From NCBI GenBank assembly GCA_019636615.1, contig JAHBXF010000002.1, forward strand, positions 1,242,001 through 1,306,000: a stretch of 64,000 bases of DNA. Direction: 5' to 3'. Made by a program: the position numbers and the translations under genes. Shown one piece after another: positions 8,733 to 16,317 of the stretch (position 1 is its first letter; the number at the start of each line of letters is the position of its first letter). A model generated the notes under the pieces. That model saw nothing but the letters and a program-made list of their open reading frames with translations, was not told where the DNA came from and did not search any database. Source of the stretch: Phycisphaeraceae bacterium (GTDB taxonomy: Bacteria; Planctomycetota; Phycisphaerae; Phycisphaerales; UBA1924).

Positions 8733-8799
8733 ACCAGGTTGGGTGCCGCCCTGCTGCCTGATTGCATGTACCGGGGCTTGGCAGGTGTGGCACCACCTG
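8733..8799 (-). ncRNA. candidate structured RNA hairpin resembling the SRP RNA Alu domain
   Basis: Read on the minus strand, AGGU and GGUGCC pair with GGCACC and ACCU across the element (CAGGT 8735-8739 with 8795-8799; 8742-8747 with 8789-8794). An inner CUGCC/GGCAG stem (8780-8784 with 8754-8758) encloses a 21-nt loop. The loop contains GCCCCGGUACAUGCAAUC, followed after the stem by GCAGGGC. As I recall it, the Bacillus subtilis scRNA Alu domain has GCCCUGUACCUGCAAUC in the same place and also GCAGGGC after it. The GGAA-tetraloop SRP signature with AGCAGC was not found nearby, so the RNA may not be SRP RNA. Boundaries and strand are tentative. Confidence 0.35.
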
Positions 8800-8857
8800 A
8801 TCGGGGCGGCGGACCACGGCCCTCGTTCAATAATCTGCAATTCGAAACGGTTTCGAC

Positions 8858-8886
8858 TTGAATTTGGGGGCGCGTTTCAGTACCTT
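8858..8886 (+). promoter_or_regulatory. sigma-70-like promoter for the PEP-CTERM-like gene
   Basis: TTGAAT (8858-8863), a 17-bp spacer and TACCTT (8881-8886). It lies about 80 bp before the ATG at 8966. Confidence 0.45.
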
Positions 8887-8965
8887 GCATTCATGGATCG
8901 TTCTCGGTCCTACGAACGGCCCGATCCGCCTCGGGTCGTGTGTACCATGGATGGAGGAGCAAGAC

Positions 8966-9604
8966 ATGACGGCCCGTTCACTGAAACTGTTCTGCATGGC
9001 CGGTGCTGTGGCCGCGGGTGCTCTCTGCGCGTCTACGGCCTCGGCAGGCTTTGTTTTTCAGACATCGCGCCACTTCGTCATGACCCCTCGCAGCGGGGGC
9101 TTCTTCGACGTGGGTGACCTCTTCTTCACCGACGGTCTGGCAGGGTTCCTCTCCTACGTCCCCGACACCGCGGACGACCCGAACATCAACCCCGCGGATC
9201 TGCCGTACTACAAGTACAGTTTCTTCGGCGAGGTCGTGGCCACCGGCAACAACTCGGTGGTCTACGGCGGGTTCTATTCGATCGTCATCGACCTGCTCCC
9301 CTACGGCATCCCTGACTTTGATGTCTCGTACGGACAGTTCGCGATTGTCGCCGACTTCAATCAGCCCGGCCGCGCCGTCCTCTCCGGGGTTCTCAACCAA
9401 CTCGAAGGCCCCAGCGACCCGTCCATCTTTGACCTGTCTTACGGCGGCAACCCCATCACGTATTCGGGCATCTACATCGAGACCGACCCCGGCGTCGGCG
9501 GCCAGATCGAGGGCATCTTCCGGCAGGACGCCATTCCCTCCCCCGGCTCTGCCCTCACCCTCGGCGGCCTGCTCTGCATGAGCCTCTTCCGTCGCCGCCG
9601 CTGA
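8966..9604 (+). CDS. secreted protein with PEP-CTERM-like sorting tail
   Basis: 212 aa. The ATG at 8966 has GGAGGA 7 nt upstream; the frame is open further 5' but without a comparable site. Residues 1-27 form a signal peptide ending ASTASA. The mature part is acidic and rich in Gly, Tyr and Asp without a recognised domain. The C-terminus is IPSPGSALTLGG, then hydrophobic residues, then RRRR. That is the architecture of a PEP-CTERM sorting signal (motif, transmembrane stretch, basic tail) with PSPG in place of PEPG, a variant common in planctomycetes. Such tails are recognised by an exosortase, which is not in this window. Function unknown. A terminator follows directly. Confidence 0.85.
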   Translation: MTARSLKLFCMAGAVAAGALCASTASAGFVFQTSRHFVMTPRSGGFFDVGDLFFTDGLAGFLSYVPDTADDPNINPADLPYYKYSFFGEVVATGNNSVVYGGFYSIVIDLLPYGIPDFDVSYGQFAIVADFNQPGRAVLSGVLNQLEGPSDPSIFDLSYGGNPITYSGIYIETDPGVGGQIEGIFRQDAIPSPGSALTLGGLLCMSLFRRRR

Positions 9605-9635
9605 TCGCACGGCACACCCTTGCATGCTCAGGAAG

Positions 9636-9658
9636 CCCGCCGAATCAGGCGGGTTTTT
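9636..9658 (+). terminator. rho-independent terminator
   Basis: CCCGCC, six-base loop GAATCA, GGCGGG, then TTTTT, starting about 30 bp after the stop of the PEP-CTERM-like gene. Confidence 0.85.
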
Positions 9659-9728
9659 CTCGCGCCACCCGAGGGCCGCGCGAGCAGCCACGCGAAGAGC
9701 CCTGCCAGGAATCCGCGTGAATCGGCGT

Positions 9729-10595
9729 TCAGGCCCGCCGCGTTACGACCAGTTCGTACAACGTGGGGAGTTGCACGAAAGAGGCGGGATCGTTCGAGGC
9801 TTCCTGCCAGACGGTATTGAAGGCCGTCATGTCTTCCGCGGTGATGAACCCGGATTCAACCAGTCGCGGCAGGAAGGTCTGCCAGAAACTATTGGGCCAG
9901 TGCCACAGGGTTGTACCCGGGCGTGCAATCCGCTGAACGACTTCAAGGTGCGTTACCTCGAAACCGGCCTTGAGGAACATGCCGGGCAACCGGGACATGA
10001 TGTCGGTATCCCCGCCGCGCGCCCGCCAACTCGCCGCCACGGCGCTGATGACCTTGCTGAACGCCTCTCGGCGGGGTGCCAGCGTGAGCGAACGCTCGTA
10101 GTTGAAATAGTCCTGCACGGCCACGCGGCCGCCCGGCCTGACCAGCCCAGCCAGCCCCCGCACCACATCTTCAGGACGCGAGAGAAAGCAGAAAACCCAC
10201 CTGGCGTAGGCGATGTCAACCTGCCCTTGTTCTCCCGGGAGGACCTGCGCAAGATCTTGAACATCCCCGAGCACACGCTCCACGTGGTGATACTTGCGTG
10301 CCACGGCCTGGTCGTGCAACTGCTTGAGAAAAGCCGCGGACTCGTCGATGGCGATCACCCGCCCCGTGGGCCCGACGATCTGGGCCAGGTCCATGGCCGC
10401 GTGCCCCGGGCCGCACCCAAGGTCGAGCACGGTCATTCCCGGCTGAACCCCCGCACGCTCCCATAAGGCGTGGGTAGCGGCCGACCAGAGCCTGTGCTGC
10501 AGCCCGAGCCGGATTGATTCGTCCGAGCCTGTGCCGAGCACATACTCGGCGGCGTTGCGGCCGGAAAACTCAGATGGCGGGGCCTGGGTTGTCAT
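9729..10595 (-). CDS. SAM-dependent methyltransferase (class I)
   Basis: 288 aa from ATG 10595. Motif I VLDLGCGPGH (about residues 57-66) binds S-adenosylmethionine, RVIAIDES is motif II with its acidic residue, and the post-motif region VDIAYARWVFCFL followed by LVRPGGRVAVQDYF fits the UbiE/MenG-like class I fold. The C-terminal 100 residues are aromatic-rich and probably bind the substrate. No clear ribosome-binding site precedes 10595; a GTG at 10631 has GGGAG 10 nt upstream and would add 12 residues, so the start is uncertain. It is divergent from an MFS transporter. Substrate unknown. Confidence 0.87.
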   Translation of the reverse strand: MTTQAPPSEFSGRNAAEYVLGTGSDESIRLGLQHRLWSAATHALWERAGVQPGMTVLDLGCGPGHAAMDLAQIVGPTGRVIAIDESAAFLKQLHDQAVARKYHHVERVLGDVQDLAQVLPGEQGQVDIAYARWVFCFLSRPEDVVRGLAGLVRPGGRVAVQDYFNYERSLTLAPRREAFSKVISAVAASWRARGGDTDIMSRLPGMFLKAGFEVTHLEVVQRIARPGTTLWHWPNSFWQTFLPRLVESGFITAEDMTAFNTVWQEASNDPASFVQLPTLYELVVTRRA

Positions 10596-10715
10596 GAGCG
10601 ATGAGGGTAGGCGATTCCCGGACTTTTGCACTTCGTTCGATCTCCCTTGTTTTCCCCAATTCTGCCCGACGCCACGCGCAAGTCGCCGACAACGGCCCCG
10701 TGACCACTACTCTTC

Positions 10716-12116
10716 ATGTCGGAGCCGCACGTTTCCTTGCCCGTCACACCCGCCCGACCATCTCCCGCCGCACCGTGGCGCACGCGCATCGCACGCTTCA
10801 CGACCCCCCTGTACACGGGGCCGCTGCCGTTGATGGCGTCTCCTTCCTATCGGCATGAACTGACCGCCACACTCTTCTTTGCGGTGGCCCTGGCGACGAT
10901 CGAGGGCGGCGTGATCTCGGTCTTTGCTCGTCACACGTTCGAGGGTGTTGTCAACCCCCGAACGCTCAACCTCACCGTCGCGGCCCTGGGCTCGATGTCC
11001 GAGGTCGCCAACATACTCAGTTTTCTCTGGGCATCGCTGCCCGCGCGGCGGTCCATCACCGAGTTCATCAACACCCTGCAGGTCTCGCTGCTGGCGTGCG
11101 TGGGCGCGATCGCGCTGCTGCCCAAATCGCCCACGGGCCTAGTGCTTCTTGTCGGGCTCATCCTCGCCGCCAGGCTCTGCTGGTCGGGCATTGTCACTAC
11201 GCGCCCGATGGTCTGGCGGCAGAACTACCCGCCCGCCACACGCGCGAGCATCGTCGGCAGGCTCTCGGGCGTTCAGGTCATCGTGGTGGCTTCCGTCGGA
11301 GTCGCGCTGGGCTGGCTGCTCGACCGGCACCAGGGCGCCTTCCGCATGGCCCTGCCGGCGTCGGTGGCCGTGGGGCTCATCGCCATCTGGGCCTACGGCA
11401 GAATCCGCGTGCGCAACGGCTGGAAACTGCGGCGTGCCATCGAGAGCGGCCCTCCGGCGCTCAAGCCGTGGATGGGGCCCGTGGTCGTGTGGCGCGTTCT
11501 CACACGCGACCGACGCTACGCCCAGTTCATGCTCTGCATGTCGGTGCTGGGCTTTGGCAACCTGATGGTGATTCCCGTGCTGGTCATCACGCTCAAAGAG
11601 CAGTTCGGCATGGGCTACCTCAGCAGCATCCTCATCACCAGTTCCATCCAGGCTGTCGTGCAGGTTGTTGCCATCCCGTTCTGGGCGCGCCTGCTCGACC
11701 GCGCCCACGTGGTGCGGTTCCGCTCCATCCACAGTTGGTTCTTTGTCGCCGGCGCGGGGGTCTTCACCCTGGGCGCCGCGTTCCACTCTGTCCCCGTGCT
11801 CATGTTCGGCGCGGTCGTGCAGGGCGTTGCCTATGGCGGCGGGGTGCTCGCGTGGAACCTGGGCCACGTCGATTTCGCGCCGCCCACGCAAACCGGCCAA
11901 TACATGGCCACGCATGTCACGCTCAACGGGGTGAGGGGCCTCATCGCGCCCATCACGGCCGTGGTGTGCTACGAACTGCTCAAGAGCGCCGGCTTCAATG
12001 CGCCCGTCTGGATGCTCGGCCTGGCCTTTCTCGTCAACGCCGCGGGCGCGGCCGGCTTCGTCTGGCTGCGCATCGCGATGGGCGCCGAGGCCACCCGCTC
12101 GACCACGCGCACATAA
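10716..12116 (+). CDS. MFS-type membrane transporter
   Basis: 466 aa with about 12 hydrophobic segments, beginning near residue 48 (TATLFFAVALATIEGGVISVF). The loop between segments 2 and 3 lacks a perfect MFS signature motif, but the arrangement of two six-helix halves with a charged central loop (about residues 225-265, RIRVRNGWKLRR) fits the major facilitator superfamily. The N-terminal 45 residues are Pro/Arg-rich; translation may instead begin at the ATG near 10833. Substrate unknown. It reads away from the methyltransferase across a short shared region. Confidence 0.8.
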   Translation: MSEPHVSLPVTPARPSPAAPWRTRIARFTTPLYTGPLPLMASPSYRHELTATLFFAVALATIEGGVISVFARHTFEGVVNPRTLNLTVAALGSMSEVANILSFLWASLPARRSITEFINTLQVSLLACVGAIALLPKSPTGLVLLVGLILAARLCWSGIVTTRPMVWRQNYPPATRASIVGRLSGVQVIVVASVGVALGWLLDRHQGAFRMALPASVAVGLIAIWAYGRIRVRNGWKLRRAIESGPPALKPWMGPVVVWRVLTRDRRYAQFMLCMSVLGFGNLMVIPVLVITLKEQFGMGYLSSILITSSIQAVVQVVAIPFWARLLDRAHVVRFRSIHSWFFVAGAGVFTLGAAFHSVPVLMFGAVVQGVAYGGGVLAWNLGHVDFAPPTQTGQYMATHVTLNGVRGLIAPITAVVCYELLKSAGFNAPVWMLGLAFLVNAAGAAGFVWLRIAMGAEATRSTTRT

Positions 12117-12185
12117 AAAGCCGGCGGTGCCGCGCGCATGCCCCAGGACCACCCCGACCCTGTGAACAGCGCACGGCACGCCGGC
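12115..12185 (-). terminator. long inverted repeat acting as terminator for the Hsp20 gene
   Basis: Left arm GCCGGCGGTGCCGCGC from 12120 and right arm GCGCACGGCACGCCGGC (12169-12185) are nearly complementary. On the minus strand the stem is followed by TTTTT at 12119-12115. It lies between the convergent MFS and Hsp20 genes. Confidence 0.65.
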
Positions 12186-12212
12186 GGTTTGGACGCAACA
12201 CTTCCCGAGGGT

Positions 12213-12650
12213 TCAGTTGACGCTGATCCTGCGCGGCGTGTTCTTCGGCGTCTTGGGCAGACGCACCACAAGTTCGCCTTCCTTGAGTTCCGCAACGATC
12301 TTGTCTTCATCGACTTCACCGGGCAGTGAAACAACCCTCTGCACCGATCCGAAGCGACGCTCGCGGCGAAGGAACCGCTCGCCCTTCTCTTCGTGCTCTT
12401 CGCTGCGCTGCGCCCTGATGCTCAGCAGCCCGTTGTGGGCGCTGATCTCGACCTGATCCTTCTGGTACCCAGGCAGGCTCGCCCGCACGATGTAGTGCTG
12501 CTCGTCCTCCGAAACATCCAGCGCGAGGTTGCCCTCCGTGTTCGCGCCCAGCGCCGAGACGGGTGCCGCGAAGAAAAACGGCTCGGCCATGAACTCGTCG
12601 ATCACCTTGGCCATCGGGCTTGTCCGGCTCAGTCTGCTCAGTGTGGTCAT
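12213..12650 (-). CDS. Hsp20 / alpha-crystallin small heat-shock protein
   Basis: 145 aa from ATG 12650, with GGAGG 6 nt upstream. The alpha-crystallin domain spans about residues 40-140: LALDVSEDEQHYIVRASLPGY, then VEISAHNGLLSIRAQR, FGSVQRVVSLPGEVDEDKI and the end motif GELVVRLPK. Such proteins are ATP-independent holdases that bind unfolding proteins. The N-terminal arm contains FMAEPFFFAA, as is usual for oligomerisation. A C-terminal tail I-x-I/V-type motif (ISV) is present. No CIRCE or ROSE element was recognised upstream. Confidence 0.93.
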   Translation of the reverse strand: MTTLSRLSRTSPMAKVIDEFMAEPFFFAAPVSALGANTEGNLALDVSEDEQHYIVRASLPGYQKDQVEISAHNGLLSIRAQRSEEHEEKGERFLRRERRFGSVQRVVSLPGEVDEDKIVAELKEGELVVRLPKTPKNTPRRISVN

Positions 12651-12895
12651 GTCATGCCTCCTTGTGTTGGTCGTTTCGTGCCAGTTTCCGGGTCGAGCAC
12701 ACAGGCCCGGCACAGAGTCACATTTTGCAAACCCCGTGCCAGACGCAGGGCCGCGTGCAGATGGCAACCCCGATGCCCGACGGCGGCCCATACGGCGCAC
12801 GATCGGGCCGGCGCCTGTCAAGTCGGCACCGCCGACCCTCACTTGTGCCACGTCGGCAAGGGCGAACACCCCCGCACCCCCTACCCTGCGTTCGG

Positions 12896-13951
12896 ATGCA
12901 CACGATCGACTTACGCAGCGACACCGTTACCCGGCCAACCCCGGCCATGATCGATGCGATGACACGCGCTCCGCTGGGCGACGACGTGCTGGGCGACGAC
13001 CCCACCGTTCAGGCCCTTGAGGCCCGTTTCGCCGCGTTGATGGGCAAGCCCGCGGCGGTCTTTGTGCCCAGCGGCACCATGGCCAACCAGGCGGCCATCC
13101 GCGCGCACACCGAACCGGGCGACGAGATCATCTGCCACGAAGGCAGCCACATCATCCACTACGAGGGGGGCGGCCCCGCGGCCCTTTCCGGGTGCATGTG
13201 CCGCACCATCAGCACCCCCGACGGTACCTTTGACTTGCCGAGCGTCGAGTCGCTGATCCGTCCGCCCGATGTTCACTTCTGCCGAAGCCGGCTCCTGGTC
13301 TTCGAGAACACACACAACAGATACGGCGGCACGGTGTGGCCGCTCGCGCGTTTCGCCGAGGTTGCCGCGGGCGCCAAGGCGATGGGCCTTCGTCGGCACC
13401 TCGACGGCGCTCGCCTGTGGAACGCGTGTGTGGCCTCGGGGCATGCCCCGGCCGAGTACGCAGCGCATGTTGACAGTGTGTCGGCCTGCTTCTCGAAGGG
13501 GCTTGGTTGCCCCGTGGGCTCGGCCCTGGCCGGTGACGAAGAGACGATCAGGCGTGCACGGCGGGCGCGCAAACTCTTCGGCGGCGGCATGAGGCAATCG
13601 GGTATGCTCGCGGCGGCGGCGCTCTATGCGCTCGACCATCACATCGAACGGCTGGTGGTCGACCACGCCAACGCGGCCCGTTTCGCCAAAGGGCTGCGTG
13701 ACATCCGCGGCATCGAGCCGGACCCTTCGCAGCCCGGCGGCCCCCACACAAACATCGTCTTCTTCACACTCTCGCCGGGCCTGCCCATCGACGCGCCGGC
13801 TTTCCAGGAACGCCTGCGCAAGCATGGCGTGCTGCTGTTCGCTGTAGGTCCGCGGCGTGTCCGCGCCGTGCTGCACATGGATGTGCAGGAGGCGATGGTC
13901 GGACGCGCGCTTGAGGCCGTCTCCGAGGTGATGCGGGGCGCGGGCTGCTGA
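12896..13951 (+). CDS. ltaE: low-specificity L-threonine aldolase
   Basis: 351 aa from ATG 12896; longer frames upstream are compositionally unlike protein. The PLP enzyme cleaves threonine to glycine and acetaldehyde. Family hallmarks are DLRSDTVTRPTPAM at the N-terminus, GDDVLGDDPTVQALE, FVPSGTMANQAAI, CHEGSHI, ENTHNRYGGTV, HLDGARLWNA (PLP-contacting Asp) and CFSKGLGCPVGS with the PLP lysine. RHLDGARLWN shows the expected Asp and Arg. Length matches the family. It may also act as a general beta-hydroxy amino-acid aldolase. Confidence 0.95.
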   Translation: MHTIDLRSDTVTRPTPAMIDAMTRAPLGDDVLGDDPTVQALEARFAALMGKPAAVFVPSGTMANQAAIRAHTEPGDEIICHEGSHIIHYEGGGPAALSGCMCRTISTPDGTFDLPSVESLIRPPDVHFCRSRLLVFENTHNRYGGTVWPLARFAEVAAGAKAMGLRRHLDGARLWNACVASGHAPAEYAAHVDSVSACFSKGLGCPVGSALAGDEETIRRARRARKLFGGGMRQSGMLAAAALYALDHHIERLVVDHANAARFAKGLRDIRGIEPDPSQPGGPHTNIVFFTLSPGLPIDAPAFQERLRKHGVLLFAVGPRRVRAVLHMDVQEAMVGRALEAVSEVMRGAGC

Positions 13952-14002
13952 GCCACACTGCGCCCCGGGTTCGTCGAGCCGCGTTACAGGGGCCCGGCAC
14001 AG

Positions 14003-14953
14003 TCAGCGGCGGGTGCGCACCCTCACGCTCATGTCCTGCGCGCTGTTCCCATGCGTGGAACTCTCCACGGTCATGCGCTGGCGGAAGTCAAGGCTTTCGA
14101 GCATGCCCGACTCGGTGTTCCACACGGCCGAACCGCTGAGCCCGGAGTCTTTGATCGCCGGCGCGGGGCCCGATGCCGACGAGGGCTGAAGCGAGAACTG
14201 ACCCTTGATGTCGATCATTGCCTTCGAGGCGCGGTGGCTCGTGAGCGTGTTCGTCGTGGTCAGCCGCAGTTTGCCCCACGGCGCATCGATGATGTCGTCG
14301 TTGGTCCAGGACTCCCCCACCGCGGCCTCGGGGGTTCCGGGCTTAAGCGAGACAATCGGGCCGAGCAGATTCTTGATCACATCCGCGCCGCCCGTGGCGC
14401 CCGAGCCCCCCGCCAGGCCGGACAAGCCCCCCAGAACCCCACCCATCGCGCCCCCGGCGTCAACGCTGGTGATGTTGCCGTGGCGGTCGGCCTTGATGGT
14501 GATCGCGGTGCCCACGATAGAAGAGAGCACCATGGCGATGGGGTCGTTGGGGTCTTTCTTCGTGCTGTCGAAGACGATCTCTTCGCCGTCGGGCTGTGAT
14601 ATTCGGATTTTGAGCGAGTCATAGACCATCTCCAGCGTGGAGCCGGTCTGGGCGTTGACTTCTTTCACACGCAGCGTAAGCCCGATCTCCTGTGAGATGT
14701 TCTGTGATTGCTCGCCTAGGCCGGGCACCGATTGGCGGCCCTTTGAGTCCAGCGTCATCGAGAACTTGTGCGACTGACCGACAACGAAGCGAGGCCGAAG
14801 ATTGACCTTGCTCCGCGTCGAGGGCGTGACCGGTTCGCTCGCCTGGCGTGGCCGCCCCGGATCAACCGCCTGCGCACCGGCGTGCGTGGCCATGGGGAGA
14901 AGGCAGCAGGCAACGACACCCGCACAGATCAACCACTTCTGAAAGTTATTCAT
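14003..14953 (-). CDS. secreted protein of unknown function
   Basis: 316 aa from ATG 14953 with GAGAGGAA upstream. A signal peptide (about residues 1-29, ending THAGAQA) is followed by a soluble domain with SMTLDSKGRQSVPG, a glycine-rich loop (GGAMGGVLGGLSGLAGGSGATGG-type sequence, about residues 170-195) and a conserved-looking GESWTND segment. This resembles a set of planctomycete exported proteins without known function (possibly DUF6263). The shape suggests a periplasmic beta-rich protein. It is convergent with ltaE. Confidence 0.7.
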   Translation of the reverse strand: MNNFQKWLICAGVVACCLLPMATHAGAQAVDPGRPRQASEPVTPSTRSKVNLRPRFVVGQSHKFSMTLDSKGRQSVPGLGEQSQNISQEIGLTLRVKEVNAQTGSTLEMVYDSLKIRISQPDGEEIVFDSTKKDPNDPIAMVLSSIVGTAITIKADRHGNITSVDAGGAMGGVLGGLSGLAGGSGATGGADVIKNLLGPIVSLKPGTPEAAVGESWTNDDIIDAPWGKLRLTTTNTLTSHRASKAMIDIKGQFSLQPSSASGPAPAIKDSGLSGSAVWNTESGMLESLDFRQRMTVESSTHGNSAQDMSVRVRTRR

Positions 14954-15034
14954 GATTTCCTCTCGGCTGGAGTACCCACGTGGTATACCGCCATCACCAG
15001 CGGCGGTTGCACCCACAAACCCCGACCGCAGAGT

Positions 15035-15421
15035 TTACCCCGCTCGACGGTACTGACGCAGGCTCGGCAGAATCGTCTCGTTCTGAGCCACGGTGCGAGC
15101 TAGCCTGGAGAGTGTCTGCCTGATCGCTGGGGTCAACTCCCCGAAGGCGAGACCAGCCTCGTAACGGAAGAACCCTTTGCGGCTCACCCAGACGACCCCG
15201 CACGAAATCGCGATCTCTCCTTCGCATGAATGGAGCACGATGTCAAAGATCTCTCCAGCCGGGGGGGGCTTCTGAAAGCACCCGACGCGCATGCCCGAAG
15301 CCGAGAGATCGAGGATGTCGCCGAGTGTGCACAAGATCCCCTGACAGTACACTCTTCCGTGCCGTCTGCGCTGCGCATCCCTGATGTCGCGGGGGGTGAG
15401 AGATTCGTTGGTTGGGAGCAT
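15035..15421 (-). CDS. PilZ-domain protein
   Basis: 128 aa. RRHGR near residue 20 is an RxxxR motif and DLSASGMRV at about residues 38-46 is the D/NxSxxG motif; together these bind cyclic di-GMP in PilZ domains. The rest (VVWVSRKGFFRYEAGLAF) fits the beta-barrel. It is a stand-alone PilZ protein, divergent from the nitroreductase. Start ATG 15421 has no strong ribosome-binding site. Confidence 0.85.
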   Translation of the reverse strand: MLPTNESLTPRDIRDAQRRRHGRVYCQGILCTLGDILDLSASGMRVGCFQKPPPAGEIFDIVLHSCEGEIAISCGVVWVSRKGFFRYEAGLAFGELTPAIRQTLSRLARTVAQNETILPSLRQYRRAG

Positions 15422-15513
15422 CCGGCCTTTGTCGGTCCATCATTCTGTGACCCATAGCCGTTTCCCGCTCGTGGTCGCTCCGCATCCCGTCTATACCGTT
15501 GAAGAGACCTGGA

Positions 15514-16257
15514 ATGACCGAAAACGCAGGCCACGATTCGCCACCCCCTAGGGCCACGGGCTCGCGAGGCTCCACGCCACCGCCTCTTCCCACCCGTCCT
15601 TACCGGCCCCTGATACCGCCAACCGGCCCAGAATCAGCGGCGCAGGCGTTCTATGAAACCATGCGCCTGCGTCGCAGCGTCCGCATGTTTGCCGACACGC
15701 CCGTTTCAGAAGATACCATCCGCTGGGTGATCGGCGCGGCGGGCACCGCCCCCTCTGGCGCTCACAAGCAGCCGTGGCGGTTCGTCGCGGTGCGTGACCC
15801 TGCCATCAAGCGGGAGATCCGTCTCGCGGCAGAGGCCGAGGAACGAGAGTTTTACGCCAGGCGTGCGACGCCCGAATGGCTCGCCGACCTCGCCCCGCTG
15901 GGGACCGATGATCAGAAGCCCTTTCTGGAAGCCGCGCCGTGGCTGATTGTCGTCTTCAAAGCCATGAAAACCGACCCCGACGCCGAGGGGAAGACCGGCC
16001 AGGTCTACTACGTCAACGAATCCGTCGGTATCGCCACCGGCTTCTTGCTCGCCGCGATCCATCACGCGGGGCTCGCGGCGTTGACGCACACACCCAGCCC
16101 GATGGGATTCCTGGGCCCGTTGCTGCGCCGGCCCGAGCACGAACGGCCCTTCCTGCTGATCCCGGTGGGCTATCCCGCGCACGACTGTGTGGTGCCAATG
16201 CTTGAACGCAAACCGCTCGAAGAGATCATGGTAATCGATCGTGGCGGACGTGCGTGA
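15514..16257 (+). CDS. nitroreductase-family flavoprotein (iodotyrosine deiodinase-like)
   Basis: 247 aa. RRSVRMF at about residue 52 and GAAGTAPSGAHKQPW contact FMN in this family; the C-terminal half has NESVGIATGFLLAAIHHAGLAAL and LIPVGYPA. The APSGAHKQPWRF pattern is closest to the IYD/BluB-like subgroup rather than NfsB. The first 45 residues are Pro-rich and disordered. Probable NAD(P)H-dependent reductase using FMN; substrate unknown. ATG 15514 was chosen over a TTG at 15499. Confidence 0.88.
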   Translation: MTENAGHDSPPPRATGSRGSTPPPLPTRPYRPLIPPTGPESAAQAFYETMRLRRSVRMFADTPVSEDTIRWVIGAAGTAPSGAHKQPWRFVAVRDPAIKREIRLAAEAEEREFYARRATPEWLADLAPLGTDDQKPFLEAAPWLIVVFKAMKTDPDAEGKTGQVYYVNESVGIATGFLLAAIHHAGLAALTHTPSPMGFLGPLLRRPEHERPFLLIPVGYPAHDCVVPMLERKPLEEIMVIDRGGRA

Positions 16258-16267
16258 TGACGATGGG

Positions 16268-16316
16268 TCATGCCCTGTTCATGCCCTGAACATGCCCTGA
16301 TCATGCCCTGATCATG
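16268..16316. repeat. 11-bp tandem repeat between convergent genes
   Basis: Four consecutive copies of WCATGCCCTGW (TCATGCCCTGT, TCATGCCCTGA, ACATGCCCTGA, TCATGCCCTGA) plus a partial fifth, filling the space between the nitroreductase stop and the next gene's stop. Confidence 0.9.
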
Positions 16317-16317
16317 C

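Larger units (their letters stand above)
8525..8965. other. 441-bp intergenic region between divergent genes
   Basis: No convincing protein gene. It contains the hairpin annotated at 8733-8799, a short AGGGGG/CCCCCT stem-loop near 8635-8660, and a promoter-like pair before the PEP-CTERM-like gene. Short open frames here overlap the hairpin and look spurious. Confidence 0.6.

Noticed and set aside
8657..8890. 77-codon open frame on the minus strand over the Alu-like hairpin
   Set aside because: Its sequence is explained by the hairpin, and it has no ribosome-binding site or motif.
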